Position numbers and translations under genes: made by a program. The notes below the pieces were generated by a model. It saw nothing but the letters and a program-made list of their open reading frames with translations, had not been told where the DNA came from and did not search any database. A DNA stretch of 64,000 nucleotides from JANQKX01 sp039028695 (GTDB taxonomy: Bacteria; Pseudomonadota; Alphaproteobacteria; Kiloniellales; Kiloniellaceae). This document shows positions 9,614 to 19,177 of this stretch, one piece after another. The stretch covers positions 1 to 64,000 of the forward strand of contig JBCCHN010000011.1 of assembly GCA_039028695.1 (NCBI GenBank), read 5' to 3'. Each line of letters begins with the position of its first letter. The stretch's first letter is position 1.

Positions 9614-10492
9614 ATGCCATCTGCGTCATCTGCGCAAGTTTTGAAGCAAGTTATCGCCAGGAGCTCTCCTCTGGTTTCAATCGACCAGTTGGAGCAAATG
9701 ATCGGGGCACCCAACATCAAGATCTACGACGTACGGGGAACATGGAAGAGTCCGGCTCGTGCCTTGCCGGAGGTCTATGCGGAAGGCCATGTCCCCGGAG
9801 CGATCTTCCTGGATTGGACAAAGCACTTCCTCGATAGTAACGAAAAGCTCAGCCTGGCGCCGGTGGCGGATCAGGCAGCAGCTGAAAAATCATTCTCCTC
9901 GCTTGGCATTACCGCCAGCGATTTGGTCATCCTCTATGATGACTATCATCATATGCAGGCCGGCCGGATCTGGTGGGCGATGAGATATTGGGGCTTCAAA
10001 AATGTTCGTGTCTTAAACGGAGGTTGGGGAAAGTGGTTTGCATCAAACAAGCTGGTTTCAACTGATCTACCGGAAATACCAATGGGCGATTTCAAGCCCA
10101 AGCTTCATGAAGATTTGCGGATTAGCTTGGAGGAATTCGTGGAAACCCATGCCGCGCATTGTCTTATCGATGCGCGTGGGCCGGCCAGCTATGCCGGAAC
10201 GCCAGGCGATCCTACAACCGGCCATATTCCGGGGGCGATCAACATTCCCTACTCTGCTCTGCTCGATGGGGATAGCAGCCTGTTTTTGCAGCCGCCCGCC
10301 CTGTCCGCCGTATTCGATAAGCGCGCTCCCCTTTGGCGCGATTACCCGATCATAACGTCTTGTGGCTCCGGCTATGCGGCGACGGTAGCTCTTTTGGCTC
10401 TGGCCGAGTTAGGCTATCAGGGGAGGCTTTTTGATGGTTCCTTTTCTGTTTGGAAACAGGATCCCAACCGCTTGATCGAACAATCAACCTAA
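9614..10492 (+). CDS. sseA: 3-mercaptopyruvate/thiosulfate sulfurtransferase
   Basis: A two-domain rhodanese of 292 residues. The N-terminal domain is the inactive one and carries the HVPGAIFLDW-type block; the C-terminal domain carries the active loop CGSGYAAT with Cys250. A CGSG loop is characteristic of 3-mercaptopyruvate sulfurtransferases rather than thiosulfate enzymes (CRKG type), so transfer of sulfane sulfur from mercaptopyruvate is likely. I prefer the ATG at 9614, preceded by GGAG at seven bases, over the in-frame ATG at 9602, which has no such site. It follows the EamA gene closely and precedes a single-domain rhodanese by 17 bases, so the three are probably co-transcribed and concern sulfur amino acids or sulfur transfer. 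Confidence 0.87.
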   Translation: MPSASSAQVLKQVIARSSPLVSIDQLEQMIGAPNIKIYDVRGTWKSPARALPEVYAEGHVPGAIFLDWTKHFLDSNEKLSLAPVADQAAAEKSFSSLGITASDLVILYDDYHHMQAGRIWWAMRYWGFKNVRVLNGGWGKWFASNKLVSTDLPEIPMGDFKPKLHEDLRISLEEFVETHAAHCLIDARGPASYAGTPGDPTTGHIPGAINIPYSALLDGDSSLFLQPPALSAVFDKRAPLWRDYPIITSCGSGYAATVALLALAELGYQGRLFDGSFSVWKQDPNRLIEQST

Positions 10493-10509
10493 GCTCGGGA
10501 GATTCATCA

Positions 10510-10908
10510 ATGCCCCAAAAAATCACCAAGGGGATCAAGTCAATGGTGGCGGCTGCCAACGCCGTTATCACCACTATTCCTACGGATGAAGCCATCGCTC
10601 TTCTGGGAAGCAATGATCACATCCTGGTTGATCTACGCGACATTCGCGAACTCAAACGCAGCGGCAAGATTCCCGGAGCGTATTCCTGCCCACGTGGCAT
10701 GCTAGAGTTTTGGATCGACCCAGAAAGCCCTTATCATAAGGATGTCTTTAACCAAGATAAAACCTACGTTTTCTACTGTGCCAGCGCTTGGCGCTCGGCA
10801 CTGGCCGCCCAAACCGCCCAAGATATGGGTTTATCTCCTGTCGCCCATATTTCAGGAGGATTTGGAGCCTGGGTCAAAGCAGGCGGACCCGTTGAGAGTG
10901 TTGATTAG
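10510..10908 (+). CDS. Single-domain rhodanese-like protein
   Basis: A 132-residue cytosolic rhodanese. The active-site loop CASAWR places the persulfide-carrying cysteine at residue 90, and the HILVDLRDIREL block near residue 38 is the usual first strand. An open frame extends upstream into the end of the preceding gene, but the ATG at 10510 has GGGAGA eight bases before it and gives a normal-length protein. It could accept sulfur from the adjacent mercaptopyruvate sulfurtransferase; the final acceptor is unknown. It probably ends the transcript that begins with the EamA gene. Confidence 0.85.
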   Translation: MPQKITKGIKSMVAAANAVITTIPTDEAIALLGSNDHILVDLRDIRELKRSGKIPGAYSCPRGMLEFWIDPESPYHKDVFNQDKTYVFYCASAWRSALAAQTAQDMGLSPVAHISGGFGAWVKAGGPVESVD

Positions 10909-11018
10909 CCCGTCGACACATTAGTCCTGGTGCAAAATTATCGAGTAATTAAAAGCGATTGTGCGCTCAGCACCAAGACTAACTCGTAGACCGTTTAATT
11001 GTTGCTTTAGAAGACAGT

Positions 11019-11484
11019 ATGGGATGGCCACGCGGGCCGCGGGCTAGGACCCTTACGATCGCGCATATTACTTTCACAATGGCCTATGTAGCTGTGATCG
11101 TGCAATCGAGTTTTTCGGATATGGATGCATCACTAGAAGAAGCGACGATGGGCCTAGGCGCCAAGACCAGTAGAGGTATTTTTCGTTATCACACTGCCGA
11201 TCGTTGCACCTGCATTGGTTTCGGGATGGTCGTTGGCTTTCACTCTTTCCGTTGACAACTTGGTTATCGCTGGTTTTGATTCTGGGCCGGGCGCGAGCAC
11301 TCTTCCCATGATCATATTCTCCAAGGTTAAGCTTGGAGTGAGTCCGGATGTAAATGCGATGGCGTCAATTATCATCGGCGTTGTCGCTGTTGGCGTTGTT
11401 CTAGCCGCCCTCGTCATGCGGCGCCAAGAACATAAAAGGCAAAGCGATGTCCAGCTCGCTAATTCTTCGGATAATTTGTCATAG
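11019..11484 (+). pseudogene. Relic of a PotC/PotI-type polyamine ABC permease
   Basis: This is the C-terminal part of an inner-membrane permease of the spermidine/putrescine importer class, split over two frames. The first piece has the EAA-type loop (EEATMGLGAKTSRGIFRY); the frame then shifts near 11195-11215 and the second piece continues with SGWSLAFTLSVDNLVIAGF, as the family does, to its natural end. The first half of the protein is missing. It precedes a PuuB-like oxidase and a truncated agmatinase, so it is probably the last trace of a polyamine uptake operon whose other transporter genes are gone. Confidence 0.75.
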
Positions 11485-11504
11485 TGTTTTGGATCGATAG
11501 TGAA

Positions 11505-12896
11505 ATGAACAACACTGTTAAGCAGCTCCTAGGTGATGTAACACTCTTTCCTTTTTGGCTAGACAGTGATCATGCGCCGCCAACAGAGCGACAGCTCATC
11601 GGCTCCACCGATGCCGATTTGGTGATTGTCGGAGGTGGATTTACAGGCCTTTGGGCGGCAATCCAGGCCAAAGAGGCCGCCCCACTGCGCGACATTGTCT
11701 TAATTGAAGCGGGAAAAGTGGCCTATGGTGCCTCGGGGCGGCCTGGTGCAATCGTCTCCACATCATTGATGCATGGATTGAGCAACGCATTGCGAGTTTT
11801 CCCCAACGATATCGCCGAGCTTGAGCGGCTCGGCCAGCAAAACATGGACGGATTCCTCGATACACTTCGGCGATATGAGATCGATGCTCATCAGACTTGG
11901 GGTGGCGAGCTCACAGTGGCGATCGGTGACGACCGGCTATCGGATATCAAAGAAGAGTATGAGCTTCACCACCGCTATGGGCATGACGTCGCTTTTTTAG
12001 ACAAAGAGGAAGTCCGCCGCGAGGTCAACTCCCCACTTTACTCTGGCGCCTGCTGGAACAAAAAACAAAGCGGTACGGTAAACCCCGCTCGGCTGGCTTG
12101 GGGGCTTAAATCGGCCGCTCTGAAACTTGGCATTCGTCTCTACGAGCACACGCCGATGGAGAGTCTTGTGGATGATGGCAGTGCGGTACGGATTCGCACC
12201 CATGACGGAACAATACGAACGCCAAAGGTCTTGCTCTGCACTAACGCCTTTACGGCAGGGCATTCCCATATTAAGCGGCGAGTGGTTTGTATTCGCGATC
12301 GCATCTTGGCAACAGAGCCACTAAGCGACGAGCAGCTTGAGCGGGTCGGATGGAAAAACCGTCAGGGTATCTATGATACCCGAACACAACTCAATTATAC
12401 CCGTATGACCAAAGACAATCGGATCATTTTTGGTGGGCGCTTGGCTTATTATTACGGTGGCCAAACGGACCCGGCCGGCGACCGCGAGATTGAACCTTAT
12501 CACCGGCTAGCCGGCGCCTTTCAAAAAACCTTTCCGCAGTTAGACGATGTCCGTTTCACTCATGCTTGGGGTGGTCCGATCGCGCTTACCACAAGGATGG
12601 CAGTTCACTTCCAGTCCTACCACGAGGGAAAGGTCATATGGGCGGGCGGTTATTCGGGCTTTGGTGTTTCTACCAGTCGGTTTGGGGCCCGTGTGGGACT
12701 TGCCAGGCTGGATCAGACGGATCTACCAGAGCTGAAGATGAGTTTCGCCAAAACCATGCCAAATCGCATCCCGCCTGAACCGTTTCGCTGGATAGGCGCC
12801 CGAATCACCCTATACGCTTTGGACACAGTAGACGAAAAAGCTGGTTGGCGACGACATTGGTTGAATTTTGTGCATGCTCTGGGTTTTCCGATTTAG
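11505..12896 (+). CDS. FAD-dependent oxidoreductase, PuuB-like
   Basis: A 463-residue DAO-family flavoprotein. The FAD fold is near residue 40 (DLVIVGGGFTGLWAA), followed by the YGASGRPGAIVS block typical of gamma-glutamylputrescine oxidase and related amine oxidases; the C-terminal WGGPIALTTRM and GGYSGFGVSTS blocks also fit. The usual reaction is oxidation of a primary or secondary amine with oxygen, giving an aldehyde, ammonia and peroxide. An alternative GTG start at 11484 would overlap the relic permease stop by one base; I use the ATG at 11505. Its neighbours, a permease relic and an agmatinase fragment, point to polyamine use. It is apparently intact although both neighbours are dead. 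Confidence 0.8.
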   Translation: MNNTVKQLLGDVTLFPFWLDSDHAPPTERQLIGSTDADLVIVGGGFTGLWAAIQAKEAAPLRDIVLIEAGKVAYGASGRPGAIVSTSLMHGLSNALRVFPNDIAELERLGQQNMDGFLDTLRRYEIDAHQTWGGELTVAIGDDRLSDIKEEYELHHRYGHDVAFLDKEEVRREVNSPLYSGACWNKKQSGTVNPARLAWGLKSAALKLGIRLYEHTPMESLVDDGSAVRIRTHDGTIRTPKVLLCTNAFTAGHSHIKRRVVCIRDRILATEPLSDEQLERVGWKNRQGIYDTRTQLNYTRMTKDNRIIFGGRLAYYYGGQTDPAGDREIEPYHRLAGAFQKTFPQLDDVRFTHAWGGPIALTTRMAVHFQSYHEGKVIWAGGYSGFGVSTSRFGARVGLARLDQTDLPELKMSFAKTMPNRIPPEPFRWIGARITLYALDTVDEKAGWRRHWLNFVHALGFPI

Positions 12897-12941
12897 GGCC
12901 ACAAGCATTGGCTTAAGAGTCCCTAGTAATGGAGCAAATCA

Positions 12942-13232
12942 ATGGCAGATAAAAAAGACATCAGAATCGACAACGCTTTTCTGCGGCAGAGCCACTTTGG
13001 TAATAGCCCAGAATTGACCTTTGCCGGTGCCACCAGCTTCGCGCGCCGGCGTTATACGAAGGACTTACAAGGGGTCGACGTGGCGATTACCGGCATCCCT
13101 TTTGACTGTGCAACGACCAACCGGCCAGGGGCCCGTTTTGGACCGCGACAAATCCGAGAGATGTCGGCGCTGTTGGTCTGTGCCTACTTATTCGACCTCA
13201 GACATTGCCGCCCTGAAATTCATCGGAGGTGA
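12942..13232 (+). pseudogene. Truncated agmatinase-family ureohydrolase
   Basis: The N-terminal 75 or so residues of an agmatinase-type enzyme are recognisable (DVAITGIPFDCATTNRPG, then GARFGPRQIREMS), after which the frame is lost and the metal-binding histidine and aspartates are absent. A good start (ATG 12942, with GGAG upstream) and 45-base spacing from the oxidase gene suggest it was once part of that operon. An IS6-family remnant begins about 130 bases downstream, so insertion and later deletion probably removed the rest. An intact member of the family lies at 38.3 kb. Confidence 0.78.
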
Positions 13233-13359
13233 TTTTGTGGCGAAATCGCTAGCGTGTAGCTCAACCGTAGCAACGGCTGTGGCGGGCTTCACCATTGCCC
13301 GGGGATCTTATGTCTGATCGCGGCAATCCGTCCGCAGAAGACAACGAGCCGATTTTTCA

Positions 13360-13629
13360 GACTGGCGTTTCACTCTCTTGGTAACTCGCCGTGGTGGAGG
13401 ATACACGCCAGACTTTCGGGCAAGGCCGAACCGTGTTGTGACAGATATCGATGCCCTGCTCATCGGCTAGATCTTCAACCGGCCGCATCCATAAGGGAAA
13501 TCTTATGTACCCAATTATCGTCGTGCGGATCACTTCGGGCGGTGAACTGAAGTACCGGAAAAGATTATTCAACCCCAATCGTTAGGGATCCAAATGGCCC
13601 CCAGAAAACCTTGATACTATGGCAAAGGC
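13360..13629 (-). mobile_element. IS6-family remnant, 5' part of transposase
   Basis: The minus strand encodes the start of an IS6-type transposase (LFRYFSSPPEVIRTTIIGYI, then an RFPLWMRPVEDL block and EQGIDICHNTVR) that then runs out of homology. It matches the N-terminal region of the longer copy at 52.8-53.6 kb but differs at many positions. The right end near 13629 has a weak trace of that copy's terminal repeat. The catalytic DDE region is missing. The left boundary is approximate. Confidence 0.72.
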
Positions 13630-13648
13630 TGCGTATCGGGTTGGTCGA

Positions 13649-14947
13649 TTAATCATGTTCCAGCTTTTCGCTGAAACCCAGGATAGCCAAGGCGGCTAAG
13701 GTTACTAGCGCGCCCGATAGCAGGTAGAAGCCGGCAAAAAGCAAACCAAAATTAAGAGCCAGCCCAGTCGCAACTATCGGTGCGAATGCAGCACCAAATA
13801 TCCAAGATAAATTTGTTGCTAGCGCACTGCCGGTATAACGGTATTTCTGTTGGAAGCGACCGGGCAGAATTGCACTTGCTTGGCCATAAGACAGTCCAAA
13901 AAGAACATATCCAATCAGGATGTATGCGAGTCCGCCATCGGGCAGGCTATTCACCAAAAAGCTGAACATACCGATCAGAAGCGAAACGATTGCCAGCATT
14001 CGTCTGCGCCCAAAGCGGTCGGACAATAATCCCGAGATCGCCACTGAAGGAATGCAGATGAATCCGCCGATCAACATCAATAACAGGAAATCAGCGATCG
14101 GCTTTTCGTGATAAAGGTATTCATAAGCCAGAGGAAAGACCGTCACCATGTGCAAGATTGCGTAGCTGGACAACGGCAAGAAGGTCGCCATCAGCACGTC
14201 ACGCCAATGCACTGACAACATCTCAAAAAATGGACTGGACTTTAGCTGCACCTCCTCTTTAAGGATTTCATGCGCTTCGCTATGGATCAGTTGAAGTCTG
14301 GCAAAAAGTGAGACGACATTGACGGCCAAAACCGCAAAAAACGGCCAACGCCATCCCCAATTGATAAACTCTTCGTCGGTTAGAAACCCAGTCAATACGA
14401 AGTAGATGGCGCCCGCCACGCAAAGGCCGATAGGCGCACCCAACTGCGGGATCATCGCATACCAGCCTTGCCGCTTTTCCGAGGCATGAGTCTGAAGCAG
14501 AAGCGTCATTCCATCCCAGGAGCCGCCAAGACCAATACCCTGGCCGATCCGAAACACGATGAGCAGAACCGGTGCTAGCCAGCCCGCCGTTTCATAACTT
14601 GGCAGAAGCCCGATAGCCATCGTGGATCCGCCAAGAATAAAAAGGGCGACCGTAATCTTAACGGAGCGTCCTGTCCGCATTTCCAGGAACTTGAAAGATT
14701 GACTTGCGAAAGGACGGGCGAGGAAGGCCAGCGGAAAAACGGCAAATGACAACAGCACCGCTGTCGCAGGATCGTAGTTGGAGAAAACGAACCGTGGAAA
14801 AACCAATACGGACGCGAAGGCGTAGACAAAAAATCCAAAATAATCAGTGACCTGGGCCATCACGACGGTGATGATCAGGTCGTCCAGGCCCAGTTTGGCT
14901 TTTTCTGGAGGACTTGCGCTGCTTTTGGATGTAGTGCCGTCTGTCAT
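13649..14947 (-). CDS. MFS transporter, metabolite:H+ symporter type
   Basis: A 432-residue inner-membrane permease with 12 hydrophobic helices and the MHS-subfamily layout: a short charged N-terminus, FGFFVYAFASVLVFPRFVF in the first helix, RTGRSVKI in the loop after helix 2-3, GLGGSWDGMTLL in helix 4-5, and DRFGRRRML between the halves. The subfamily takes up organic acids, osmolytes or aromatic acids (ShiA, ProP, KgtP relatives). The ATG at 14947 has an AAAGG-type site upstream. It stands alone on the minus strand, divergent from cyoA. The substrate is unknown. Confidence 0.85.
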   Translation of the reverse strand: MTDGTTSKSSASPPEKAKLGLDDLIITVVMAQVTDYFGFFVYAFASVLVFPRFVFSNYDPATAVLLSFAVFPLAFLARPFASQSFKFLEMRTGRSVKITVALFILGGSTMAIGLLPSYETAGWLAPVLLIVFRIGQGIGLGGSWDGMTLLLQTHASEKRQGWYAMIPQLGAPIGLCVAGAIYFVLTGFLTDEEFINWGWRWPFFAVLAVNVVSLFARLQLIHSEAHEILKEEVQLKSSPFFEMLSVHWRDVLMATFLPLSSYAILHMVTVFPLAYEYLYHEKPIADFLLLMLIGGFICIPSVAISGLLSDRFGRRRMLAIVSLLIGMFSFLVNSLPDGGLAYILIGYVLFGLSYGQASAILPGRFQQKYRYTGSALATNLSWIFGAAFAPIVATGLALNFGLLFAGFYLLSGALVTLAALAILGFSEKLEHD

Positions 14948-15282
14948 CCGTTCCGACCTTTGCGTTTAAGCCACCAACATAAACGACTCTATGATCGTTC
15001 CCCTGCAGCTTGCAAACAACGAAAAATTTTAGGGCCTATTGTCAAATGTACGAGACATTCGACCGCTGTGATTTTGGCTGAGCGTGTAATTCCGGTTTGC
15101 ACGTCCGGGTATTTAGCTTCAAAATCCGATGCAATGTATCGTGTAACAATGACGTCCTGTTATTAATGATTCTGTTCTCATGGCCATCTGGAAATCTGCG
15201 CAGGTTTTACGGCTTGTGCCCCTTGACCTTTTTTGCACGGTTTGAGCTGGATGACGATGCCCAAATGGGTGGATCAAGATAG
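14948..15282. other. Divergent promoter region between MFS and cyoA
   Basis: About 335 bases with no gene. It must hold the promoters of the minus-strand MFS gene and of the plus-strand cyo operon. I see no clear operator or riboswitch. A TTGACC near 15224 could be a -35 element, but I cannot pair it convincingly with a -10. Confidence 0.35.
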
Positions 15283-16410
15283 ATGAAAAGCTGCTGGAAA
15301 CCTTCAGGAATACTGGCTTTACTGGCCCTCAGCGGCTGCGAAATGGTGGTAATGCAGCCGTCGGGTGACATCGCCGACCAGCAAGCAGACCTCATTATCT
15401 ATTCGACAATCCTAATGTTAATCGTGGTCGTGCCGGTGATGGCGCTGACGGTCTTTTTTGCCATCCATTTTCGCGCCTCGAATAAGAATGCGACTTACGA
15501 GCCGGATTGGCATCACTCTATCAGCCTCGAAATTGTGATCTGGACAGTTCCCATGGCAATCATCATGTGCCTCGCGGGATTGACCTGGGTCGCAACACAC
15601 CGATTGGAGCCTTACAGTCCGCTTTCGCGCATTTCCGCTGATGTTCCAATCAATCCATCCGTGCAGCCACTTGTCATACAAGTCGTTGCGATGGACTGGA
15701 AATGGCTCTTTATCTATCCGGAACAGGGCGTTGCCGCCGTCAACGAGGTTGCGGCGCCAGTGAATCGGCCGATCAAATTCGAAATAACGTCCGCTACAGT
15801 GATGAATTCTTTTTATATCCCGGCACTCGCCGGTCAGATTTATGCTATGGCGGGCATGCAGACCGAACTGAACGCGGTGATCAACCAGCCGGGGAGCTAT
15901 AAGGGGTTTTCGGCCAACTATAGCGGCGCGGGCTTTTCCCAAATGCATTTCCAGTTCAAGGGGGTCGAGGGGACCGAGTTCGACGATTGGGTAACCAGGG
16001 TCAGATCCGGTTCCCAAGAGCTTGACCGTTCGACTTATCTGGAGCTCAACAGGCCCAGCACCGCCAACCCTGTCACCTACTATAACAGTGTGGACCCTGC
16101 GTTGTGGGGTGCAATTATCAATTTGTGCGTCGAGGAGGGCACTCTGTGTCAGGACGATATGATGACGGTCGATGCGCTTGGCGGTGGCGGCCTGGAAGGC
16201 TTGTTCCTTCGCGAAGTTTTCGCCGGCATTTGCACTGTCCAGGATCCTGTCGCAATGTTATCTCAAATCAGCGATCGGAAGTCGGCTAAAATGACAAAAG
16301 TACCGGTGAGTTTATCGAGGGCCACGGCTGACAAGAATTCGACGGACAGTCTCTTAGCGAAGTGGATAGGGAATCCCTTGCAAGAGACGATTTCCGAAAG
16401 GGGTAATTGA
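15283..16410 (+). CDS. cyoA: Cytochrome bo3 ubiquinol oxidase subunit II
   Basis: Subunit II of a heme-copper quinol oxidase, 375 residues. It has a lipoprotein signal with lipobox LSGC (Cys19), two transmembrane helices (about 40-62 and 85-105), and a periplasmic cupredoxin domain (VVAMDWKWLFIYPEQG; INSFYIPALAGQIYAM-type block). The cysteines that ligate CuA in cytochrome c oxidases are absent, which is expected of a quinol oxidase. The C-terminal 90 residues, after the cupredoxin fold, are long and poorly conserved. First gene of the cyoABCD operon; cyoB starts 107 bases downstream. Confidence 0.93.
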   Translation: MKSCWKPSGILALLALSGCEMVVMQPSGDIADQQADLIIYSTILMLIVVVPVMALTVFFAIHFRASNKNATYEPDWHHSISLEIVIWTVPMAIIMCLAGLTWVATHRLEPYSPLSRISADVPINPSVQPLVIQVVAMDWKWLFIYPEQGVAAVNEVAAPVNRPIKFEITSATVMNSFYIPALAGQIYAMAGMQTELNAVINQPGSYKGFSANYSGAGFSQMHFQFKGVEGTEFDDWVTRVRSGSQELDRSTYLELNRPSTANPVTYYNSVDPALWGAIINLCVEEGTLCQDDMMTVDALGGGGLEGLFLREVFAGICTVQDPVAMLSQISDRKSAKMTKVPVSLSRATADKNSTDSLLAKWIGNPLQETISERGN

Positions 16411-16517
16411 TGCGACCAAAGCTCAAGCCCCATCAAGACTTACTAAGCAAGTCAGCCAATCTAAGGCAATCACGGTAAGCTAATAGGCACCAACGCAGGG
16501 CGCAGACTGAGGACAAT

Positions 16518-18533
16518 ATGGCGGTAGTCGACTACAACCGTTGGGATCCGATTTTCGGGAAGTTAGGTTGGGATATTTTCCCGATCAACGAACCGGTGGT
16601 GGTGGTCACCTTCGTTGTCGTCGCGATCAGTGGTATCGCTCTTTTGGCGGCGCTGACCTATTTCCGCCTTTGGGGCTATTTGTGGCGAGAATGGTTCACC
16701 TCTATCGATCACAAGAAAATCGGGATCATGTATATGGTGCTCGGGCTTGTGATGCTGGTCCGAGGTTTTGCCGATGCCATTCTCATGCGGATTCAACAGG
16801 CTTGGACCGCAAGCGGCGGTTCTGGATACCTCGACCCCCATCATTATGACCAGATCTTCACCGCGCACGGCATGATCATGATTTTTTTTGTTGCCATGCC
16901 GTTCGTGACGGGGCTGATGAATTTTGTCATGCCGCTCCAGATCGGCGCGCGGGACGTCGCCTTCCCATTTCTCAATAATTTCAGTTTCTGGATGACCGTA
17001 TCGGGTGCGGTCCTGGTGATGGTTTCTCTATTCGTTGGAGAATTCTCGACGGCAGGGTGGCTGGCCTATCCGCCCCTGTCCGGGCCCGGGTTCAGTCCCA
17101 GCGTGGGTGTAGACTATTATATCTGGGCGCTTCAGATCGCTGGAATAGGCACAACGCTATCCGGCATAAACCTCGTTGTGACCATAGTGAAAATGCGGGC
17201 CCCGGGTATGAGCTATATGCGCATGCCGGTGTTTTGCTGGACCGCCTTGTGCACCAATATCCTGATTGTGGTGACTTTCCCAATTCTCACTGCGACCTTG
17301 GCGTTGCTCACCCTCGATCGCTATGTGGGAACCAATTTCTTCACCAGCGATCTTGGTGGCAATCCGATGATGTACGTCAATCTCATCTGGATTTGGGGGC
17401 ACCCTGAAGTTTACATCCTGACACTGCCAGTTTTTGGCGTGTTTTCGGAAGTCGTCGCAACTTTTTGCGGCAAGCGTCTATTTGGCTATACCTCCATGGT
17501 CTACGCCACCGTGGTGATTACAATCCTTTCCTATATCGTATGGCTTCACCACTTCTTCACCATGGGCGCCGGTGCCGATGTCAATTCGTTCTTCGGTATT
17601 ACAACCATGGTGATCTCGATCCCCACCGGCGCCAAGATTTTCAATTGGCTGTTCACCTTGTACAAGGGGCGGATCCGTTTCGAATTGCCCATGCTGTGGA
17701 CAATTGCCTTTATGCTCACCTTCGTCATCGGTGGCATGACCGGTGTACTGCTTGCGGTTCCGCCGGCTGATTATGTGCTTCACAATAGCCTGTTTTTGGT
17801 CGCCCATTTCCACAACGTGATTATCGGCGGCGTTGTGTTCGGAATCTTCGCCGCCATGACCTACTGGTTTCCCAAGGCATTTGGATTCCGCCTTGATCCC
17901 TTCTGGGGCAAGGTCTCCTTTTGGTGCTGGGTGATTGGATTTTATCTGGCATTCATGCCGCTTTACGTGCTCGGGCTGATGGGTGTCACGCGGCGCCTCA
18001 GTCAGTTCGAAGACACAATATATGGTGGCTATTTCATTGTCGCTCTAATAGGGGCTCTGTTCGTTGCTGCGGGCCTTGGCGCCTTTTTGTTGCAGATCTT
18101 CGTCAGCATTCGCAACCGTGCAGCCTTGCGCGACACCACGGGAGATCCTTGGGGTGGCCGGACCCTCGAATGGTCCACATCTTCTCCGCCGCCGTATTAC
18201 AATTTCGCTTTTACGCCTCGCGTGCACCAGATCGATGCCTGGTGGCATATGAAGGTGGCCGGCTATCGGCGTCCGTTGGAGAATTTTGAACCAATCCATA
18301 TGCCCAAGAATACCGGCACCGGCATCATTCTCGCTGGTATCGTTACAGTTCTCGGTTTTGCCCTGATCTGGCACATTTGGTGGCTTGTCGCGGTCAGTTT
18401 TATCGTCTCTATTGGGTACGGCATTGATCACACTTTCAACTATGACCGCGACTATCACGTGCCGCCCGATGAAGTTGCGAATATCGAAAGTGAACGCACT
18501 AAACTCATGGCGCAACGGGCAAGCGCCACATGA
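16518..18533 (+). CDS. cyoB: Cytochrome bo3 ubiquinol oxidase subunit I
   Basis: The catalytic subunit, 671 residues and about 15 membrane helices. It reduces oxygen to water at a heme-copper centre and pumps protons. Using the E. coli numbering plus 11, the quinol-site residues are all present: Arg82, Asp86, His109 and Gln112. So are the low-spin heme ligand His117 (TAHGM), the CuB ligands His295, His344 and His345 with the cross-linked tyrosine (GHPEVY, Tyr299), Glu297, and the two histidines of VAHFHNV. This supports quinol rather than cytochrome c as donor. Its stop overlaps the start of cyoC by four bases (ATGA). Confidence 0.96.
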   Translation: MAVVDYNRWDPIFGKLGWDIFPINEPVVVVTFVVVAISGIALLAALTYFRLWGYLWREWFTSIDHKKIGIMYMVLGLVMLVRGFADAILMRIQQAWTASGGSGYLDPHHYDQIFTAHGMIMIFFVAMPFVTGLMNFVMPLQIGARDVAFPFLNNFSFWMTVSGAVLVMVSLFVGEFSTAGWLAYPPLSGPGFSPSVGVDYYIWALQIAGIGTTLSGINLVVTIVKMRAPGMSYMRMPVFCWTALCTNILIVVTFPILTATLALLTLDRYVGTNFFTSDLGGNPMMYVNLIWIWGHPEVYILTLPVFGVFSEVVATFCGKRLFGYTSMVYATVVITILSYIVWLHHFFTMGAGADVNSFFGITTMVISIPTGAKIFNWLFTLYKGRIRFELPMLWTIAFMLTFVIGGMTGVLLAVPPADYVLHNSLFLVAHFHNVIIGGVVFGIFAAMTYWFPKAFGFRLDPFWGKVSFWCWVIGFYLAFMPLYVLGLMGVTRRLSQFEDTIYGGYFIVALIGALFVAAGLGAFLLQIFVSIRNRAALRDTTGDPWGGRTLEWSTSSPPPYYNFAFTPRVHQIDAWWHMKVAGYRRPLENFEPIHMPKNTGTGIILAGIVTVLGFALIWHIWWLVAVSFIVSIGYGIDHTFNYDRDYHVPPDEVANIESERTKLMAQRASAT

Positions 18534-19177
18534 GCACGGAAGAGACCGGCGAACCGATCGAATTTCATATTCGACAGGCCCACGGCCACTCGTCCCACGG
18601 CGAAGGAGAAGAGCACCACCCCCCGACTGGTACCATGTTGGGGTTCTGGGTCTATCTCATGAGCGACTGCCTGATTTTCGGCAGCCTATTTGCTGTACAC
18701 GCGGTGCTCGGCAGGAACTACGCCGCAGGGCCGGCGCCGGCCGACCTATTCGAAATCGATATGATTTTGGTGGCGACATTTGCGTTGCTATTTTCATCCA
18801 TAACCTATGGTTTTGCCGTTCTGCGGATGGATAAGAACGATTTGCGCGGAACCCAGGTCTGGCTAGTCGTGACGGGGTTCTTCGGGGCCGTGTTTTTGAT
18901 GCTTGAAATCGCGGAGTTTTCCCACCTGTGGCACATCGGTGCCACGCCGATGGCCAGCGCTTTCCTGTCGTCATTCTACACGTTGGTTGGCACTCACGGC
19001 CTGCATGTGACCGCTGGCTGCATTTGGTTGTTGGTCCTGCTTGCCCAGCTCCAGATGCATGGCTTAACCCTTGAGAATCGGCGCCGGGTGATGTGCCTCA
19101 GCATGTTCTGGCACTTCCTCGATCTTATCTGGATCGGCGTGTTCTCCTTTGTTTATCTGGCGGGGGTGATCATATGA
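18530..19177 (+). CDS. cyoC: Cytochrome bo3 ubiquinol oxidase subunit III
   Basis: Subunit III, 215 residues, five membrane helices, no redox cofactor. The N-terminus is histidine-rich (HGHSSHGEGEEHH), then LGFWVYLMSDCLIFGSLF begins the first helix, and GTHGLHVTAG is the family's conserved helix. It stabilises the oxidase core. Its start overlaps cyoB (ATGA) and its stop overlaps cyoD (ATGA), so translation of the three is coupled. Confidence 0.95.
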   Translation: MSTEETGEPIEFHIRQAHGHSSHGEGEEHHPPTGTMLGFWVYLMSDCLIFGSLFAVHAVLGRNYAAGPAPADLFEIDMILVATFALLFSSITYGFAVLRMDKNDLRGTQVWLVVTGFFGAVFLMLEIAEFSHLWHIGATPMASAFLSSFYTLVGTHGLHVTAGCIWLLVLLAQLQMHGLTLENRRRVMCLSMFWHFLDLIWIGVFSFVYLAGVII

